Of a DNA stretch of 64,000 bases, positions 49,962-60,206 are shown piece after piece. The position numbers were made by a program, and so were the translations under genes. Origin of the DNA: Thalassotalea profundi (GTDB lineage Bacteria > Pseudomonadota > Gammaproteobacteria > Enterobacterales > Alteromonadaceae); NCBI RefSeq assembly GCF_014653195.1, contig NZ_BNAH01000005.1, forward strand, positions 124,001 to 188,000. Direction: 5' to 3'. Under the pieces are notes generated by a model, which saw nothing but the letters and a program-made list of their open reading frames with translations, had not been told where the DNA came from and ran no database searches. Every line of letters starts with the position of its first letter. Position 1 is the first letter of the stretch.

Positions 49962-51152
49962 ATGGTCATTAAACCTAAAATTCGTGGCTTTATTTGTACT
50001 AATGCACATCCTGCTGGTTGTGAAGCTCATGTAAATGAACAAATAGCTTATGTAAAAAGCCAAACACAAGCAGCAGATAAACCAAAAAACGTATTGGTTA
50101 TTGGCGCATCGACTGGTTATGGACTAGCTTCTCGAATTACCGCCGCATTTGGTAATAATGCTAAAACCTTGGGTGTGTTTTTTGAAAAAGAACCTACAGA
50201 AAAGAAAACCGCTTCAGCTGGTTGGTATAATACAGCTGCATTTCAAAAAGCGGCTGATGAAGCTGGTTTATGGTCAAAAAATATTAATGGTGATGCTTTT
50301 TCTCATGAGTTAAAAGCCAAAGCTATCAATATTATTAAAGAAGAATTAGGGAAAGTTGACTTAATTATTTACAGCTTAGCCTCACCGCGACGTACGGATC
50401 CAGATACTGGAGAAGTCTATTCTTCAACACTTAAGCCAATAGGTCAGGGCGTTACTACCAAAAATTTAAATACTACTAAACGTATTATTGATTCTGTATC
50501 TGTTGAAGCTGCAAATGAGGCTGAAATTCAAGGTACTGTAGACGTAATGGGCGGTGCTGATTGGGAACTTTGGATCAAAGCTTTATCAGAAGCTGATGTT
50601 TTAGCTGAAAACTTTAAAACAACGGCATACACTTATATAGGTAAGAAATTAACTTGGCCAATATACGGACATGCAACTATTGGTCGAGCAAAAGAAGATT
50701 TAGATCGTGCAGCCAAGGCTATTACTGAATCAACGAGTTCCGTTAATGGTAAAGCTTATGTTACTTCATTAAATGCTGTTGTTACTCAAGCAAGTTCTGC
50801 TATTCCGATTATGCCTTTATATATTTCGGCAATGTTTAAAGTCATGAAAAGTGATGGTGAATATCAAGGATGTATTGAACAAATACAATCGCTTTTTGTT
50901 GAAAATTTATATAACGATTCTCCGCGATTAGATGATGAAGGACGTTTAAGCCAAAACTACAAAGAGTTAGACGATTCTGTGCAAGATAGAATTCAGCATA
51001 TATGGGACACTGTTGATACTGATACTATTGATGAGTTAACTGACTATGCTGGTTATCACAATGAGTTTTTAAAACTATTTGGTTTTGGTATTGACTCAGT
51101 TGATTATGAGGCTGACATTAATCCAGTGGTAGAAATAAATAACTTAGTTTAA
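49962..51152 (+). CDS. fabV: trans-2-enoyl-ACP/CoA reductase FabV
   Basis: A 396-residue NADH-dependent enoyl reductase from the ATG at 49962, with AAAAGG upstream; the open frame begins 27 bases earlier. It is an elongated short-chain dehydrogenase: opening VIKPKIRGFICTNAHPAGCEAHV, NAD loop VLVIGASTGYGLASRI, IYSLASPRR, and the active site YIGKKLTWPIYGHATIGRAKEDLD with the Tyr-x8-Lys arrangement that distinguishes FabV from FabI. It completes each cycle of fatty-acid elongation and is insensitive to triclosan in other species. No fabI is seen in the window. Confidence 0.95.
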   Translation: MVIKPKIRGFICTNAHPAGCEAHVNEQIAYVKSQTQAADKPKNVLVIGASTGYGLASRITAAFGNNAKTLGVFFEKEPTEKKTASAGWYNTAAFQKAADEAGLWSKNINGDAFSHELKAKAINIIKEELGKVDLIIYSLASPRRTDPDTGEVYSSTLKPIGQGVTTKNLNTTKRIIDSVSVEAANEAEIQGTVDVMGGADWELWIKALSEADVLAENFKTTAYTYIGKKLTWPIYGHATIGRAKEDLDRAAKAITESTSSVNGKAYVTSLNAVVTQASSAIPIMPLYISAMFKVMKSDGEYQGCIEQIQSLFVENLYNDSPRLDDEGRLSQNYKELDDSVQDRIQHIWDTVDTDTIDELTDYAGYHNEFLKLFGFGIDSVDYEADINPVVEINNLV

Positions 51153-51180
51153 CGATAACATTTAATTTTATATCACAGAT

Positions 51181-51216
51181 AAAAAGGTCAATATTTTTAA
51201 ATATTGGCCTTTTTTA
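51181..51216 (+). terminator. terminator of fabV
   Basis: AAAAAGGTCAATATT pairs with AATATTGGCCTTTTT (one G-T pair) around a short AT loop, with T-run, 28 bp after the stop codon. Confidence 0.85.
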
Positions 51217-51533
51217 ACAGTTGAAAATAGTGAAAATGAGAGATTAGCGTGAAAAATCACCAAAGAGTACTAAATACTACTAAAACTCTTGTATCAATGT
51301 AGTGCAATAATTAAATATTGTGCTAAAATTCGCCCCAGAATATTTTTAACTTAGAGCCGGTAGTTGCTCTTTTTTCTAACTTTATTATGAAGTGCGAAAT
51401 TAAGATGTCTTCTGCTGAAATACACTGAAATCAAATACTTTATTATTTCCTTTATTTAACCTTCTGATTTTTCAGTTCGTTAAATAAATGATTAATAGGT
51501 TTTGATACTCCCGTCAAAGTAGTGCAAGTGTTT
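51217..51533. other. nqr operon upstream region
   Basis: The right part of the 381-bp gap between fabV and nqrA. It is AT-rich and should hold the nqr promoter and leader. The one visible structure is a small hairpin AGAGC-CGGTAGTT-GCTCT (51353-51370) followed by TTTTT (51371-51375), which could be a weak intrinsic terminator or attenuator in the leader. I see no leader peptide and no recognised riboswitch. Confidence 0.35.
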
Positions 51534-52871
51534 ATGATTACAATAAAAAAAGGTCTGGATGTCCCTGTTAGTGGCACTCCCCAGCAGGTAATCCATGATG
51601 GTTCTGCCATCAAAAGCGTTGCAACACTAGGTGAAGAGTTTGTGGGAATGCGTCCGACTATGTTTGTTAAAGTAGGCGATCGTGTTAAAAAAGGTCAGGC
51701 TATTTTTGAAGACAAAAAGAACCCTGGCGTTATGTTCACAGCTCAAGCAGCCGGTGTGGTAACTGAGATTAACCGTGGTGAAAAACGTGTTTTGCAGTCC
51801 GTTGTTATTGAAATAGATGGCAATGAACAAGAAACCTTTACTAGCTACCCTGCTAATGAATTAGCATCTTTATCTCGCGATACTGTTGTTAATACTCTTG
51901 TCAAATCTGGTTTATGGACAGCGTTACGTACACGCCCGTATAGCAAAATACCAGCAATTGATTCAACTCCTTCAGCAATCTTCATTAGTGCGATGGATAC
52001 TAATCCATTAGCGGCTGATCCTGAAGTTATTATCAATGAGCAAGGCGAAGCCTTTCAAAATGGTTTAACTGTATTAAGCCGTTTAACTGAAGGTGAAGTT
52101 TTTGTATCAAAAGCACCTGGGGCTAATATTCCTGTTGCTGCCAATGCAGTAGTCACTGAATTTGCAGGAAAACATCCTGCCGGTCTAGTGGGCACACACA
52201 TTCACTTTTTAAAATCAGCTAGTGCTGAGCGCGTAATGTGGCATTTGAATTACCAAGATGTTATTGCATTTGGTAAGCTCTTCACCACTGGTGAAATTGA
52301 TAATATGCGAGTGATTTCACTTGCAGGTCCAGCGGCTTTAAATCCGCGCTTAGTTCGTACTACGCTAGGGGCTAATATTAGTAATTTAATTGCTGATGAA
52401 ACTGTTGACGGAGAGATTCGTGCGGTTTCAGGGTCTTTATTACAAGGACAAACAGCAAAAAATGTACATAGCTATTTAGGACGTTATCACGTGCAAGTAA
52501 GTTTATTACTTGAAGGCCGTGAAAAAGAGTTTATCGGATACATGTATCCAGGACCTAATAAGTTCTCTGTAACACGTGCTTATATGTCTCACTTGTTCCC
52601 AAGTAAGTTATTTAAGATGACAACGACTACTAATGGTAGTTCACGAGCGATGGTACCTATTGGTAACTACGAACGTGTCATGCCGTTAGATATTTTACCG
52701 ACCATGTTTTTGCGTGATTTAGCTGCCGGTGATACTGACAGTGCGCAACAACTTGGTGCCTTAGAGCTTGACGAAGAAGATTTAGCCTTATGTACATTTG
52801 TTTGCCCAGGCAAAACAGATTACGGCATATTACTTCGTGATTGCCTAACCATAATTGAGAAGGAAGGTTAG
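51534..52871 (+). CDS. nqrA: Na+-translocating NADH:quinone reductase subunit A
   Basis: A 445-residue NqrA from the ATG at 51534 ([20 protein letters not shown], the family's usual opening). Segments [47 protein letters not shown] and [17 protein letters not shown] are conserved. NqrA is the peripheral cytoplasmic subunit near the ubiquinone site of the six-subunit sodium pump. First gene of nqrABCDEF; nqrB begins 2 bp after its stop. Confidence 0.97.
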   Translation: MITIKKGLDVPVSGTPQQVIHDGSAIKSVATLGEEFVGMRPTMFVKVGDRVKKGQAIFEDKKNPGVMFTAQAAGVVTEINRGEKRVLQSVVIEIDGNEQETFTSYPANELASLSRDTVVNTLVKSGLWTALRTRPYSKIPAIDSTPSAIFISAMDTNPLAADPEVIINEQGEAFQNGLTVLSRLTEGEVFVSKAPGANIPVAANAVVTEFAGKHPAGLVGTHIHFLKSASAERVMWHLNYQDVIAFGKLFTTGEIDNMRVISLAGPAALNPRLVRTTLGANISNLIADETVDGEIRAVSGSLLQGQTAKNVHSYLGRYHVQVSLLLEGREKEFIGYMYPGPNKFSVTRAYMSHLFPSKLFKMTTTTNGSSRAMVPIGNYERVMPLDILPTMFLRDLAAGDTDSAQQLGALELDEEDLALCTFVCPGKTDYGILLRDCLTIIEKEG

Positions 52872-52873
52872 TC

Positions 52874-54088
52874 ATGGGCTTGAAAAAGTTTATTGAAGAT
52901 ATAGAGCCACATTTTGAAAAGGGTGGCAAACACGAGAAGTGGTTCGCATTATATGAAGCGGTCGCTACTGGTCTATTTACTCCTGGTTATGTGACTAAGG
53001 GTAAAACACATATTCGTGACAGCATTGACTTAAAACGTATCATGATCACAGTGTGGTTAGCGGTATTTCCAGCAATGTTTTTCGGTATGTATAACATTGG
53101 GTTTCAAGCAACAGAAGCGTTAGCTGCTGGTTATGCTTTACCAGATTCATGGCAAGTTGGCTTGTTCTCTATGTTAGGTGGTGAGCTTACTGCCAACGCT
53201 GGCTGGTTTACCATGATGCTATACGGCGCATGTTTCTTCTTACCTATTTATGCAACAACCTTTATTGTCGGTGGATTTTGGGAAGTATTATTTGCTGCTG
53301 TACGTAAACATGAAGTAAACGAAGGCTTCTTTGTTAGTTCTATCTTGTTTGCTTTAATTGTTCCAGCAACCATTCCATTATGGCAAGTTGCTATCGGTAT
53401 TACTTTTGGTGTTGTTATTGCCAAAGAAATATTTGGTGGAACAGGTAAAAACTTCTTAAACCCTGCGTTAGCGGGTCGTGCATTTTTATTTTTTGCATAC
53501 CCTGCACAAATTTCTGGTGACGCGGTTTGGGTAGCTGTTGATGGTTTCTCAGGCGCTACAGCACTTGCACAGGGGGCTTTAGCTGTTCCTGGTACTATTG
53601 ATTACAGTATGAATGCCGATTGGTGGAATGCATTCTGGGGCTTTATCCCTGGTTCTGTTGGTGAAGTATCTACCGCAGCAATTCTCCTAGGTGGTGCATA
53701 TATACTGTATAAAGGAATTGCTTCATGGCGCATCGTTTTGGGTGTGTTTGGTGGTATGGTAGTTACCTCTATGCTATTTAATGCTATTGGCAGTGATACT
53801 AATGCTATGTTTGCGATGCCTTGGCATTGGCACTTAGTTGTTGGCGGTTTTGCTTTTGGTATGATGTTCATGGCAACAGATCCGGTTTCAGCATCATTTA
53901 CCAATACCGGTAAATACTGGTTTGGTGCACTTGTTGGAATCATGGTGGTTTTGGTACGTGTTGTTAACCCAGCGTTCCCTGAAGGTATGATGCTAGCTAT
54001 TTTATTTGCTAACTTGTTCGCACCGTTGTTTGACTACTTTGTAGTGCAAAGCAACATCAAACGGAGGCTTGCTCGTAATGTCCAGTAA
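52874..54088 (+). CDS. nqrB: Na+-NQR subunit B
   Basis: A 404-residue inner-membrane protein with about ten helices. It carries the covalent FMN site in the SGAT motif ([11 protein letters not shown]) and is the main sodium-channel subunit, with riboflavin bound at the interface. Conserved segments are [42 protein letters not shown] and [20 protein letters not shown]. The 3' end overlaps nqrC by 11 bp. Confidence 0.97.
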   Translation: MGLKKFIEDIEPHFEKGGKHEKWFALYEAVATGLFTPGYVTKGKTHIRDSIDLKRIMITVWLAVFPAMFFGMYNIGFQATEALAAGYALPDSWQVGLFSMLGGELTANAGWFTMMLYGACFFLPIYATTFIVGGFWEVLFAAVRKHEVNEGFFVSSILFALIVPATIPLWQVAIGITFGVVIAKEIFGGTGKNFLNPALAGRAFLFFAYPAQISGDAVWVAVDGFSGATALAQGALAVPGTIDYSMNADWWNAFWGFIPGSVGEVSTAAILLGGAYILYKGIASWRIVLGVFGGMVVTSMLFNAIGSDTNAMFAMPWHWHLVVGGFAFGMMFMATDPVSASFTNTGKYWFGALVGIMVVLVRVVNPAFPEGMMLAILFANLFAPLFDYFVVQSNIKRRLARNVQ

Positions 54089-54845
54089 TAAAGAATCGTT
54101 TGGCAAAACAGTTGGTTTTGTATTTGCAGTCTGTTTAGTTTGTGCTGCATTAGTGTCTTTTTCAGCTGTTATGCTTAAAGAAAAGCAAGTAGCGAATAAG
54201 TTATTAGATCAACAAACTAAGATATTGGAAGCTGCTAATTTATTAGACGTTGCCGGCAAAGATATTGTTGGAACGTTCAATAAGTTTGTTGAAGCTAAAA
54301 TGATTGATCTTGATAGTGGTGACTATATTGAAGGAGATCCACTGTTATTTGATGAAAGACGTAACTCACGTGATGCGACTAAATCAGAAAAACCTGAGAA
54401 CGATATAGCGGGCATTAACCGTCGTTCACATAATGCAGTAGTTTATTTAGTGCATGATGAGGCAGGTAAAGTTCAAACTGTAGTACTACCTATTGTGGGT
54501 TCTGGTTTGTGGGATCTCATGTATGGTTATGTTGGTTTAGAATCTGATTTAAACACTGTTAGAAGCGTTGTTTATTCTGATCATAAGGAAACTCCGGGCT
54601 TAGGGGCTGAAGTTATGAATCCTAAATGGAAAGCTTTATGGCCAGATAAAAAAATGTTTGATGAGCAAGGTGATGTTGCGATTAAAATAGTTAAGGGTGG
54701 CGCTAAAAAAGGCGACATTCATGCCGTTGATGCATTGTCAGGTGCAACCTTAACAAGTCGTGGCGTTGAAAATACATTACATTTTTGGTTAGGTGAGGAA
54801 GGTTATGGTCCTTTCATTACTAAAAATCGTGGAGGGCTGAACTAA
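54078..54845 (+). CDS. nqrC: Na+-NQR subunit C
   Basis: A 255-residue subunit from the ATG at 54078, inside the end of nqrB. It has one N-terminal membrane helix ([21 protein letters not shown]) and a periplasmic FMN-binding domain with the covalent FMN Thr in [15 protein letters not shown]. The segments [21 protein letters not shown] and [13 protein letters not shown] are typical. FMN is attached by ApbE, encoded downstream. It shares one base with nqrD (TAATG). Confidence 0.97.
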   Translation: MSSNKESFGKTVGFVFAVCLVCAALVSFSAVMLKEKQVANKLLDQQTKILEAANLLDVAGKDIVGTFNKFVEAKMIDLDSGDYIEGDPLLFDERRNSRDATKSEKPENDIAGINRRSHNAVVYLVHDEAGKVQTVVLPIVGSGLWDLMYGYVGLESDLNTVRSVVYSDHKETPGLGAEVMNPKWKALWPDKKMFDEQGDVAIKIVKGGAKKGDIHAVDALSGATLTSRGVENTLHFWLGEEGYGPFITKNRGGLN

Positions 54846-55468
54846 TGTCTTCAGATGCGAAAAAAGTATTAACGAGTCCAATTGTTGATAATAACCCGAT
54901 TGCACTTCAAGTATTAGGTATATGTTCGGCACTTGCCGTAACAAGTTCAATGGCGAACGCTATTGTTATGAGTATAGCTGTTATTTTGGTAACTGCTTTT
55001 TCTAACTTGTTTATTTCAATTATTCGTAATCATATTCCTTCTAGTGTTCGAATCATTGTACAAATGGCGATAATCGCTTCTTTAGTAATTGTTGTTGACC
55101 AAGTGCTTAAAGCATTTTCTTATCAGCTATCGAAAGAGCTATCAGTATTTGTTGGTTTGATTATCACCAACTGTATTGTTATGGGACGTGCAGAAGCATT
55201 TGCGATGAAAGAAAAGCCAGGTGTGAGTTTTCTAGATGGTGTTGGTAATGGTTTAGGTTACGGCGCTATTTTAATCACAGTTGCATTTTTCCGTGAACTA
55301 TTAGGTTTTGGTACTTTGTTTGGTTTTGAAATATTACCATTAATTCAAAACGATGGATGGTATCAAGCAAATGGCTTACTTGTATTGCCATTTAGTTCTT
55401 TCTTCATCATTGGTTTAATCATCTGGGGTATTCGCCAGTGGAAACCTGCTCAAGTAGAGAAGGATTAA
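54845..55468 (+). CDS. nqrD: Na+-NQR subunit D
   Basis: A 207-residue membrane subunit with six helices. It carries one of the Cys residues that share the intramembrane iron centre with NqrE ([14 protein letters not shown]), plus [26 protein letters not shown]. It is translationally coupled to nqrC by a one-base overlap and nqrE starts 3 bp after its stop. Confidence 0.97.
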   Translation: MSSDAKKVLTSPIVDNNPIALQVLGICSALAVTSSMANAIVMSIAVILVTAFSNLFISIIRNHIPSSVRIIVQMAIIASLVIVVDQVLKAFSYQLSKELSVFVGLIITNCIVMGRAEAFAMKEKPGVSFLDGVGNGLGYGAILITVAFFRELLGFGTLFGFEILPLIQNDGWYQANGLLVLPFSSFFIIGLIIWGIRQWKPAQVEKD

Positions 55469-55471
55469 GTC

Positions 55472-56095
55472 ATGGAACATTATCTTAGTATATTTATTAA
55501 AACGGTTTTTATAGAGAATATTGCTCTATCGTTCTTCCTAGGTATGTGTACATTTTTAGCTGTGTCTAAAAAAGTAAGTACTGCAATGGGATTGGGTGTT
55601 GCCGTTATTGTTGTACTTGGTTTGGCTGTACCAGCAAACCAAATTATCTACCAAAGCATACTTGCTCCAGGCGCGTTAGATAGTCTATTAGGTATAACTG
55701 ATCCGAAAGAATCAATCGATCTTAGCTTTTTGTCGTTTATTACCTTCATTGGTGTTATTGCGGCATTAGTACAAATCCTTGAAATGGTGTTAGATAAATA
55801 CTTCCCTGCGCTTTACCAAGCACTAGGTATTTTCTTACCACTTATCACTGTAAACTGTGCAATTTTTGGTGCCGTATCTTTTATGGTTGCGAAAAACTTA
55901 ACGCTAGGAGAATCAGTAGTTTACGGTATTGGCTCTGGTGTGGGTTGGGCACTTGCGATTGTATTATTAGCAGGCCTCCGCGAAAAGATGAAATATTCTG
56001 ACGTGCCAGATGGCTTAAAAGGTTTGGGTATTACGTTTATTACTGCAGGATTGATGGCTTTTGGCTTTCTTTCTTTCGGTGGTATTTCGTTATAA
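55472..56095 (+). CDS. nqrE: Na+-NQR subunit E
   Basis: A 207-residue, six-helix subunit and structural partner of NqrD with inverted topology. It shows [20 protein letters not shown] and [18 protein letters not shown], with the Cys residues of the NqrD/E iron site, and ends SFGGISL. The next gene, nqrF, starts 62 bp downstream. Confidence 0.97.
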   Translation: MEHYLSIFIKTVFIENIALSFFLGMCTFLAVSKKVSTAMGLGVAVIVVLGLAVPANQIIYQSILAPGALDSLLGITDPKESIDLSFLSFITFIGVIAALVQILEMVLDKYFPALYQALGIFLPLITVNCAIFGAVSFMVAKNLTLGESVVYGIGSGVGWALAIVLLAGLREKMKYSDVPDGLKGLGITFITAGLMAFGFLSFGGISL

Positions 56096-56157
56096 TAAGA
56101 TTAACGTAGAAGATACTCATTAAGTGTCTTCTCACAAGAAGTGCAAAGGATAAGTCG

Positions 56158-57381
56158 ATGGAAATAATTCTCGGCGTAGGAATGTTCACTGCGATCGTAT
56201 TAGTTTTGGTATTAGTAATTTTATTTGCTAAATCAAAATTGGTAGCAGACGGTGACGTAACTATCTCAATCAATGGCGACCCAGAAAAAGCAGTTACGAC
56301 TTCTGCAGGTGGCAAGTTATTAGGCGCACTTGCTGATAAAGGTATTTTTATACCATCAGCATGTGGCGGTGGCGGTACATGTGGCCAATGTCGTGTACAT
56401 ATTCATTCAGGTGGTGGTGATATTCTACCTACTGAAATGGGGCATATTACTAAACGTGAAGCGAAGGAAGGTTGTCGTTTGTCATGTCAAGTAGCTGTTA
56501 AGCAAGACATGGATATTGAACTTGAAGACGAAATTTTTGGTGTTCAGCAATGGGAATGTGAAGTTATCTCTAACGATAACAAAGCGACTTTCATTAAAGA
56601 ATTAAAACTAAAAATTCCTGATGGTGAATCAGTACCTTTCCGTGCAGGTGGCTACATTCAAATTGAAGCCCCCGCTTATGATATTAAATATAAAGACTTT
56701 GATATTGATGAACAATATCGTGGTGACTGGGAGCACTTTGGCTTTTTTGATGTAGAATCTAAAGTTGATACGCCAACGTTACGTGCATATTCAATGGCGA
56801 ACTATCCATTGGAAGAGGGCATTATTATGCTGAACGTGCGTATTGCGACACCACCACCAGGTAAATTACATTTGCCTGCTGGTAAAATGTCGTCATATAT
56901 ATTCAGCTTAAAGCCAGGTGATAAAGTGACAATTTCAGGCCCGTTCGGTGAGTTTTTCGCTAAAGATACCGACGCTGAAATGGTTTTTATTGGTGGTGGT
57001 GCTGGCATGGCGCCAATGCGTTCACATATTTTTGATCAGCTTAAACGACTTCATTCTAAGCGTAAAATGAGCTTTTGGTATGGTGCTCGTTCTTTACGTG
57101 AAATGTTCTATGAAGACGATTACAACATGCTTGCTGCTGAAAATGATAACTTTGAGTGGCATGTAGCATTATCTGATCCGCAACCTGAAGATAATTGGGA
57201 TGGTTTAACTGGGTTTATTCATAATGTACTTTATGAACAATACTTGAAAGACCATGAAGCCCCTGAAGATTGTGAATACTATATGTGTGGTCCACCAATG
57301 ATGAATGCTGCTGTTATTCATATGTTAAAAGAGTTAGGTGTGGAAGAAGAGAACATCCTACTTGATGACTTTGGCGGATAA
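56158..57381 (+). CDS. nqrF: Na+-NQR subunit F (NADH dehydrogenase subunit)
   Basis: A 407-residue entry subunit. One N-terminal helix ([20 protein letters not shown]) is followed by a 2Fe-2S ferredoxin domain ([10 protein letters not shown], with a further Cys in GCRLSCQV), an FAD domain ([12 protein letters not shown]) and an NADH domain ([28 protein letters not shown], ending in FGG). It takes electrons from NADH and passes them via FAD and Fe-S into the membrane subunits. A perfect terminator follows, closing the nqrA-F transcript. Confidence 0.97.
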   Translation: MEIILGVGMFTAIVLVLVLVILFAKSKLVADGDVTISINGDPEKAVTTSAGGKLLGALADKGIFIPSACGGGGTCGQCRVHIHSGGGDILPTEMGHITKREAKEGCRLSCQVAVKQDMDIELEDEIFGVQQWECEVISNDNKATFIKELKLKIPDGESVPFRAGGYIQIEAPAYDIKYKDFDIDEQYRGDWEHFGFFDVESKVDTPTLRAYSMANYPLEEGIIMLNVRIATPPPGKLHLPAGKMSSYIFSLKPGDKVTISGPFGEFFAKDTDAEMVFIGGGAGMAPMRSHIFDQLKRLHSKRKMSFWYGARSLREMFYEDDYNMLAAENDNFEWHVALSDPQPEDNWDGLTGFIHNVLYEQYLKDHEAPEDCEYYMCGPPMMNAAVIHMLKELGVEEENILLDDFGG

Positions 57382-57470
57382 TATTTTTTGATAGTATTTT
57401 TACCGTTACTCAGTATTTCTACTATGATTAACAAGTAATTTACTACGCTAGATTTAAATATTAACTGCAT

Positions 57471-57500
57471 ATAAAAGGTGACTTAGGTCACCTTTTATTT
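57471..57500 (+). terminator. terminator of the nqrA-F operon
   Basis: ATAAAAGGTGAC pairs exactly with GTCACCTTTTAT around TTAG; the T-rich right arm runs into TTT at 57498-57500. Confidence 0.85.
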
Positions 57501-57618
57501 ATCTAAATAACTTGGATTTTAAGAGTTACTAAGAAAATACAAAACAAAGCTGGCTGGTGATGGTTGAAATTGAAAATTGCCTGTAGCACCTAACACTAGG
57601 TTATTTAGATAAATAAAA
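57493..57618. repeat. 19-bp inverted repeat framing 88 bp before apbE
   Basis: The left arm 57493-57511 (TTTTATTTATCTAAATAAC) is exactly complementary to the right arm 57600-57618. The right arm ends 18 bp before the apbE ATG, so the long stem, if formed in RNA, would place the ribosome-binding site close to a structured region. The enclosed 88 bp has no open reading frame. It could be a small insertion or a regulatory fold. Confidence 0.5.
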
Positions 57619-57636
57619 TTTTCGGAAGTAATTAAC

Positions 57637-58656
57637 ATGAAGCAAATAAAGTTTATTGGAATATGTCTATTATTTATAACTCTCTCAGGCTGTTTTCCGA
57701 GTAACGACAATGTAAAACAAGAGTTGTTATTGCAAGGTAAAACTATGGGAACAACTTATAATATTAAAATTGTTGTTGATCCTAATGCAACCGACACTGA
57801 AAACCTTCAGCAACTGATTGACGCTGAGTTGAAGCAAGTAAATCAGGAAATGTCGACTTATATTCCTGACTCTGAATTATCCCTATTCAATTCCTCAGAC
57901 TCTTTAGAGCCTGTTGAAATGTCACAGGGCCTCTCACGTGTTATTAAAGAGGCAATAAGACTAGGCAAGCTAAGTGATGGCAAGTTAGATGTCACTGTGG
58001 GCCCTCTAGTTAATTTATGGGGTTTTGGACCTGAATACAGACCAGAGAATATTCCTACTGATGAAACACTTGAATTAGCACGCCAACGAGTTGGTTTAGA
58101 TAAGTTATCTTTAGATGAAAACAAGCTTACTAAAAGAAATGCTGATCTTTATGTCGATTTATCAACTATTGCAAAAGGTTACGGCGTAGATATTGTAGCA
58201 GAGCTCATTGAAAGCCATGGTATTCACAACTATTTAGTTGAAATAGGCGGTGAAATGCGTTTGAAAGGCTTCAAGCATACGGGCGAACTTTGGCATATCG
58301 CTATTGAAAAGCCAGTAAGTGAAGAGCGTGCAGTACAGCAAATTATCGTGCCTAAAGATAATGCTGTTGCAACTTCAGGTGACTATCGTAATTATTATGA
58401 AGTTGATGGGCAGCGTTTTTCGCACATTATTGACCCTAGTACAGGAAAACCGATTAACCATAAGTTGGTTTCAGTCACTGTTATTCATCCGTCTTCTATG
58501 ACTGCTGATGGTTTATCTACAGCTATGATGGTTATGGGAGAAGAAAAGGCGATTGCATTTGCACACAAGCATGACTTAGCAGCTTATATTATTGCTAAAT
58601 CAGAAGTTGGCTTTGTTGAGCATACTTCTGTAAAATTCATGCAATATTTAAGGTAG
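57637..58656 (+). CDS. apbE: FAD:protein FMN transferase ApbE
   Basis: A 339-residue lipoprotein (lipobox TLSGC after a hydrophobic signal). ApbE motifs are GKTMGTTYNI, EMSTYIPDSELSLFN, LDVTVGPLVNLWGFGP, DLSTIAKGYGVDIVAE, NYLVEIGGEMRLKG, ATSGDYRNYYEVDGQRFSHIIDPSTG and MTADGLSTAMMVMG, the last carrying a metal-binding Asp. It attaches FMN from FAD to the Thr of the SGAT motifs in NqrB and NqrC. It follows the nqr terminator and probably has its own promoter together with nqrM. Confidence 0.96.
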   Translation: MKQIKFIGICLLFITLSGCFPSNDNVKQELLLQGKTMGTTYNIKIVVDPNATDTENLQQLIDAELKQVNQEMSTYIPDSELSLFNSSDSLEPVEMSQGLSRVIKEAIRLGKLSDGKLDVTVGPLVNLWGFGPEYRPENIPTDETLELARQRVGLDKLSLDENKLTKRNADLYVDLSTIAKGYGVDIVAELIESHGIHNYLVEIGGEMRLKGFKHTGELWHIAIEKPVSEERAVQQIIVPKDNAVATSGDYRNYYEVDGQRFSHIIDPSTGKPINHKLVSVTVIHPSSMTADGLSTAMMVMGEEKAIAFAHKHDLAAYIIAKSEVGFVEHTSVKFMQYLR

Positions 58657-58665
58657 GGTTTTGTC

Positions 58666-58884
58666 ATGACAATTTTTTTACTAACTTTAGGTTTCTTTTT
58701 GGTCATTGCTGTAGCAATGGGGATTGGTTATATTGTCCAAAATAAAACATTAGCAGGCAGTTGTGGTGGCTTAGGTTCTATAGGTATAGAAAAAGCATGT
58801 AACTGCGATAAACCATGTGAAAAGCGCCAAGAAAGAGAACGTGTAGCTGCTGAAAAAGATCAGATATCAATTAAAAACATTTAA
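58666..58884 (+). CDS. nqrM: Na+-NQR maturation protein NqrM
   Basis: A 72-residue protein with one N-terminal membrane helix (FLLTLGFFLVIAVAMGIGYIV) and four Cys (33, 45, 47 and 51: GSCGGLG, ACNCDKPCEK). This is the DUF539/NqrM pattern. It is thought to deliver iron for the NqrD/E centre and is needed for an active pump. It starts 9 bp after apbE, so the two maturation factors form a small operon. Confidence 0.95.
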   Translation: MTIFLLTLGFFLVIAVAMGIGYIVQNKTLAGSCGGLGSIGIEKACNCDKPCEKRQERERVAAEKDQISIKNI

Positions 58885-58902
58885 GTTTTCTATCGTAAGA
58901 AT

Positions 58903-58927
58903 AAAGCCGCGAGTTAGCGGCTTTTTT
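58903..58927. terminator. bidirectional terminator after nqrM
   Basis: AAAGCCGC pairs with GCGGCTTT around GAGTTA, with six T residues on the plus strand and a short A-run on the left for the convergent hupE-like gene. Confidence 0.85.
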
Positions 58928-58937
58928 GTTGAATTTA

Positions 58938-60068
58938 TTATAAGGCTCTTTCGATAAACCAATATACACCGATGAGCGCGATAACAATGCTCATTGGCAT
59001 AACTATTCTCCGTTGATACCAATCTTTTTTATAAAACCAACATAACAGACTGAAAGCAACTAGTATCACGCTTAATTGCCCTATTTCAACTCCTATATTA
59101 AAAGCAATTAAGCTGGTAATAAATTGCTGCGGCTGTAGTCCTAACTCTAATAGTACAGAAGCAAACCCTAATCCATGCAATAAACCAAAAGCGAATATAA
59201 TAGGGAGTCGCGCTCGGGTGAGTTTTTGTTGAAAAATATTTTCGATGGCAACATAAGCAATAGATAATGCAATTAAAGGCTCTACAAAGCTACTGGGAAT
59301 ATTAATAATGTCAAATATCCCTAGAGCTAAGGTAATAGTGTGAGCAAGAGTAAAAACGCTTATTTGCCAAAGTAGTGTTGATGTTTTTCGCGCTAATAAA
59401 AAAAGTGCGAGTACAAACAAAATATGATCTAAACCTTTAGGCACTATGTGCACATACCCTTGATATAGGAACTCAGTAAAAGTATCGAATTGGCTTATAA
59501 CCATGTCATTAGTTTCATTTGGCTTATGAGTGTTATTTATATAAATATCTTGGCTACGACTATGCGTTTCGACTAAGTTTTTATATGGCTTAGCAACGGT
59601 TAATATTACATTACCTAACTCAGGTGCAAAACTTATTGCAACTTTTTGAGTATTAATAGGAATATCTCCTACTAAAGTTAGTGGTAAAGATTGAAAATTT
59701 AGATGAGTTAACAACTGCTTAAATTCAGCAACACTTAACCCTGATAAAGCAGGGATAGCGTATTTATTTTCATCAAAAAAAATAAAACTATGTTGTTGTA
59801 TAGATTGTCGAATTGAATCAAGTAGTCGTTTAGTTTCAATTAAGGAAAAAGAAGACAAATGTTCAATTAGCTCAGCATCACCTTCTTGAAAAGCAAGTTT
59901 ATCTTTTACTATATGTAAAATATCGACATGTATTGATAGATCATATTTGCTATTGGCTAATATATTTAATGTGGCATTAGTATTGTTAGTGATATGCGCA
60001 TTAGCATTGGCGGTTATAAAGAAAAGTAATACAGCTAATATATTAATTAAAAAAGAGTTTTTAAGCAT
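58938..60068 (-). CDS. HupE/UreJ-family membrane protein
   Basis: A 376-residue protein with a signal peptide (cleavage near ANA-HITN), an exported N-terminal domain of about 200 residues and a C-terminal bundle of six to seven helices. The membrane half has the HupE/UreJ motifs: GYVHIVPKGLDHILFVLALFLL, FTLAHTITLALG, VEPLIALSIAYVAIENI, GLLHGLGFASVLLELGL and AFNIGVEIGQL, whose His and Asp residues may bind metal ions. Family members are linked to nickel or cobalt uptake, but no hydrogenase or urease genes are present here. The substrate is unknown. Confidence 0.88.
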   Translation of the reverse strand: MLKNSFLINILAVLLFFITANANAHITNNTNATLNILANSKYDLSIHVDILHIVKDKLAFQEGDAELIEHLSSFSLIETKRLLDSIRQSIQQHSFIFFDENKYAIPALSGLSVAEFKQLLTHLNFQSLPLTLVGDIPINTQKVAISFAPELGNVILTVAKPYKNLVETHSRSQDIYINNTHKPNETNDMVISQFDTFTEFLYQGYVHIVPKGLDHILFVLALFLLARKTSTLLWQISVFTLAHTITLALGIFDIINIPSSFVEPLIALSIAYVAIENIFQQKLTRARLPIIFAFGLLHGLGFASVLLELGLQPQQFITSLIAFNIGVEIGQLSVILVAFSLLCWFYKKDWYQRRIVMPMSIVIALIGVYWFIERAL

Positions 60069-60169
60069 AGGTGTTCTGTTATGGAATAATAAATTTCAGA
60101 TACAAACTAACTGATTAGGCTTTAAAAGTGAAGAATAGTTTGTATTTGAAATTAAATTAAAAAGATGTA

Positions 60170-60189
60170 AACTGTTTTTATATACAGTA
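60170..60189 (+). promoter_or_regulatory. LexA (SOS) box upstream of dinB
   Basis: The 20-mer AACTGTTTTTATATACAGTA contains CTGT-N8-ACAG exactly. It lies 17 bp before the dinB ATG, overlapping the probable core promoter, as expected for a LexA-repressed gene. Confidence 0.85.
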
Positions 60190-60206
60190 TTTTATTTTGA
60201 TTTTTT

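Noticed and set aside
57858..58124. Minus-strand open frame inside apbE
   Set aside because: Antisense to conserved ApbE motifs; no ribosome-binding site.
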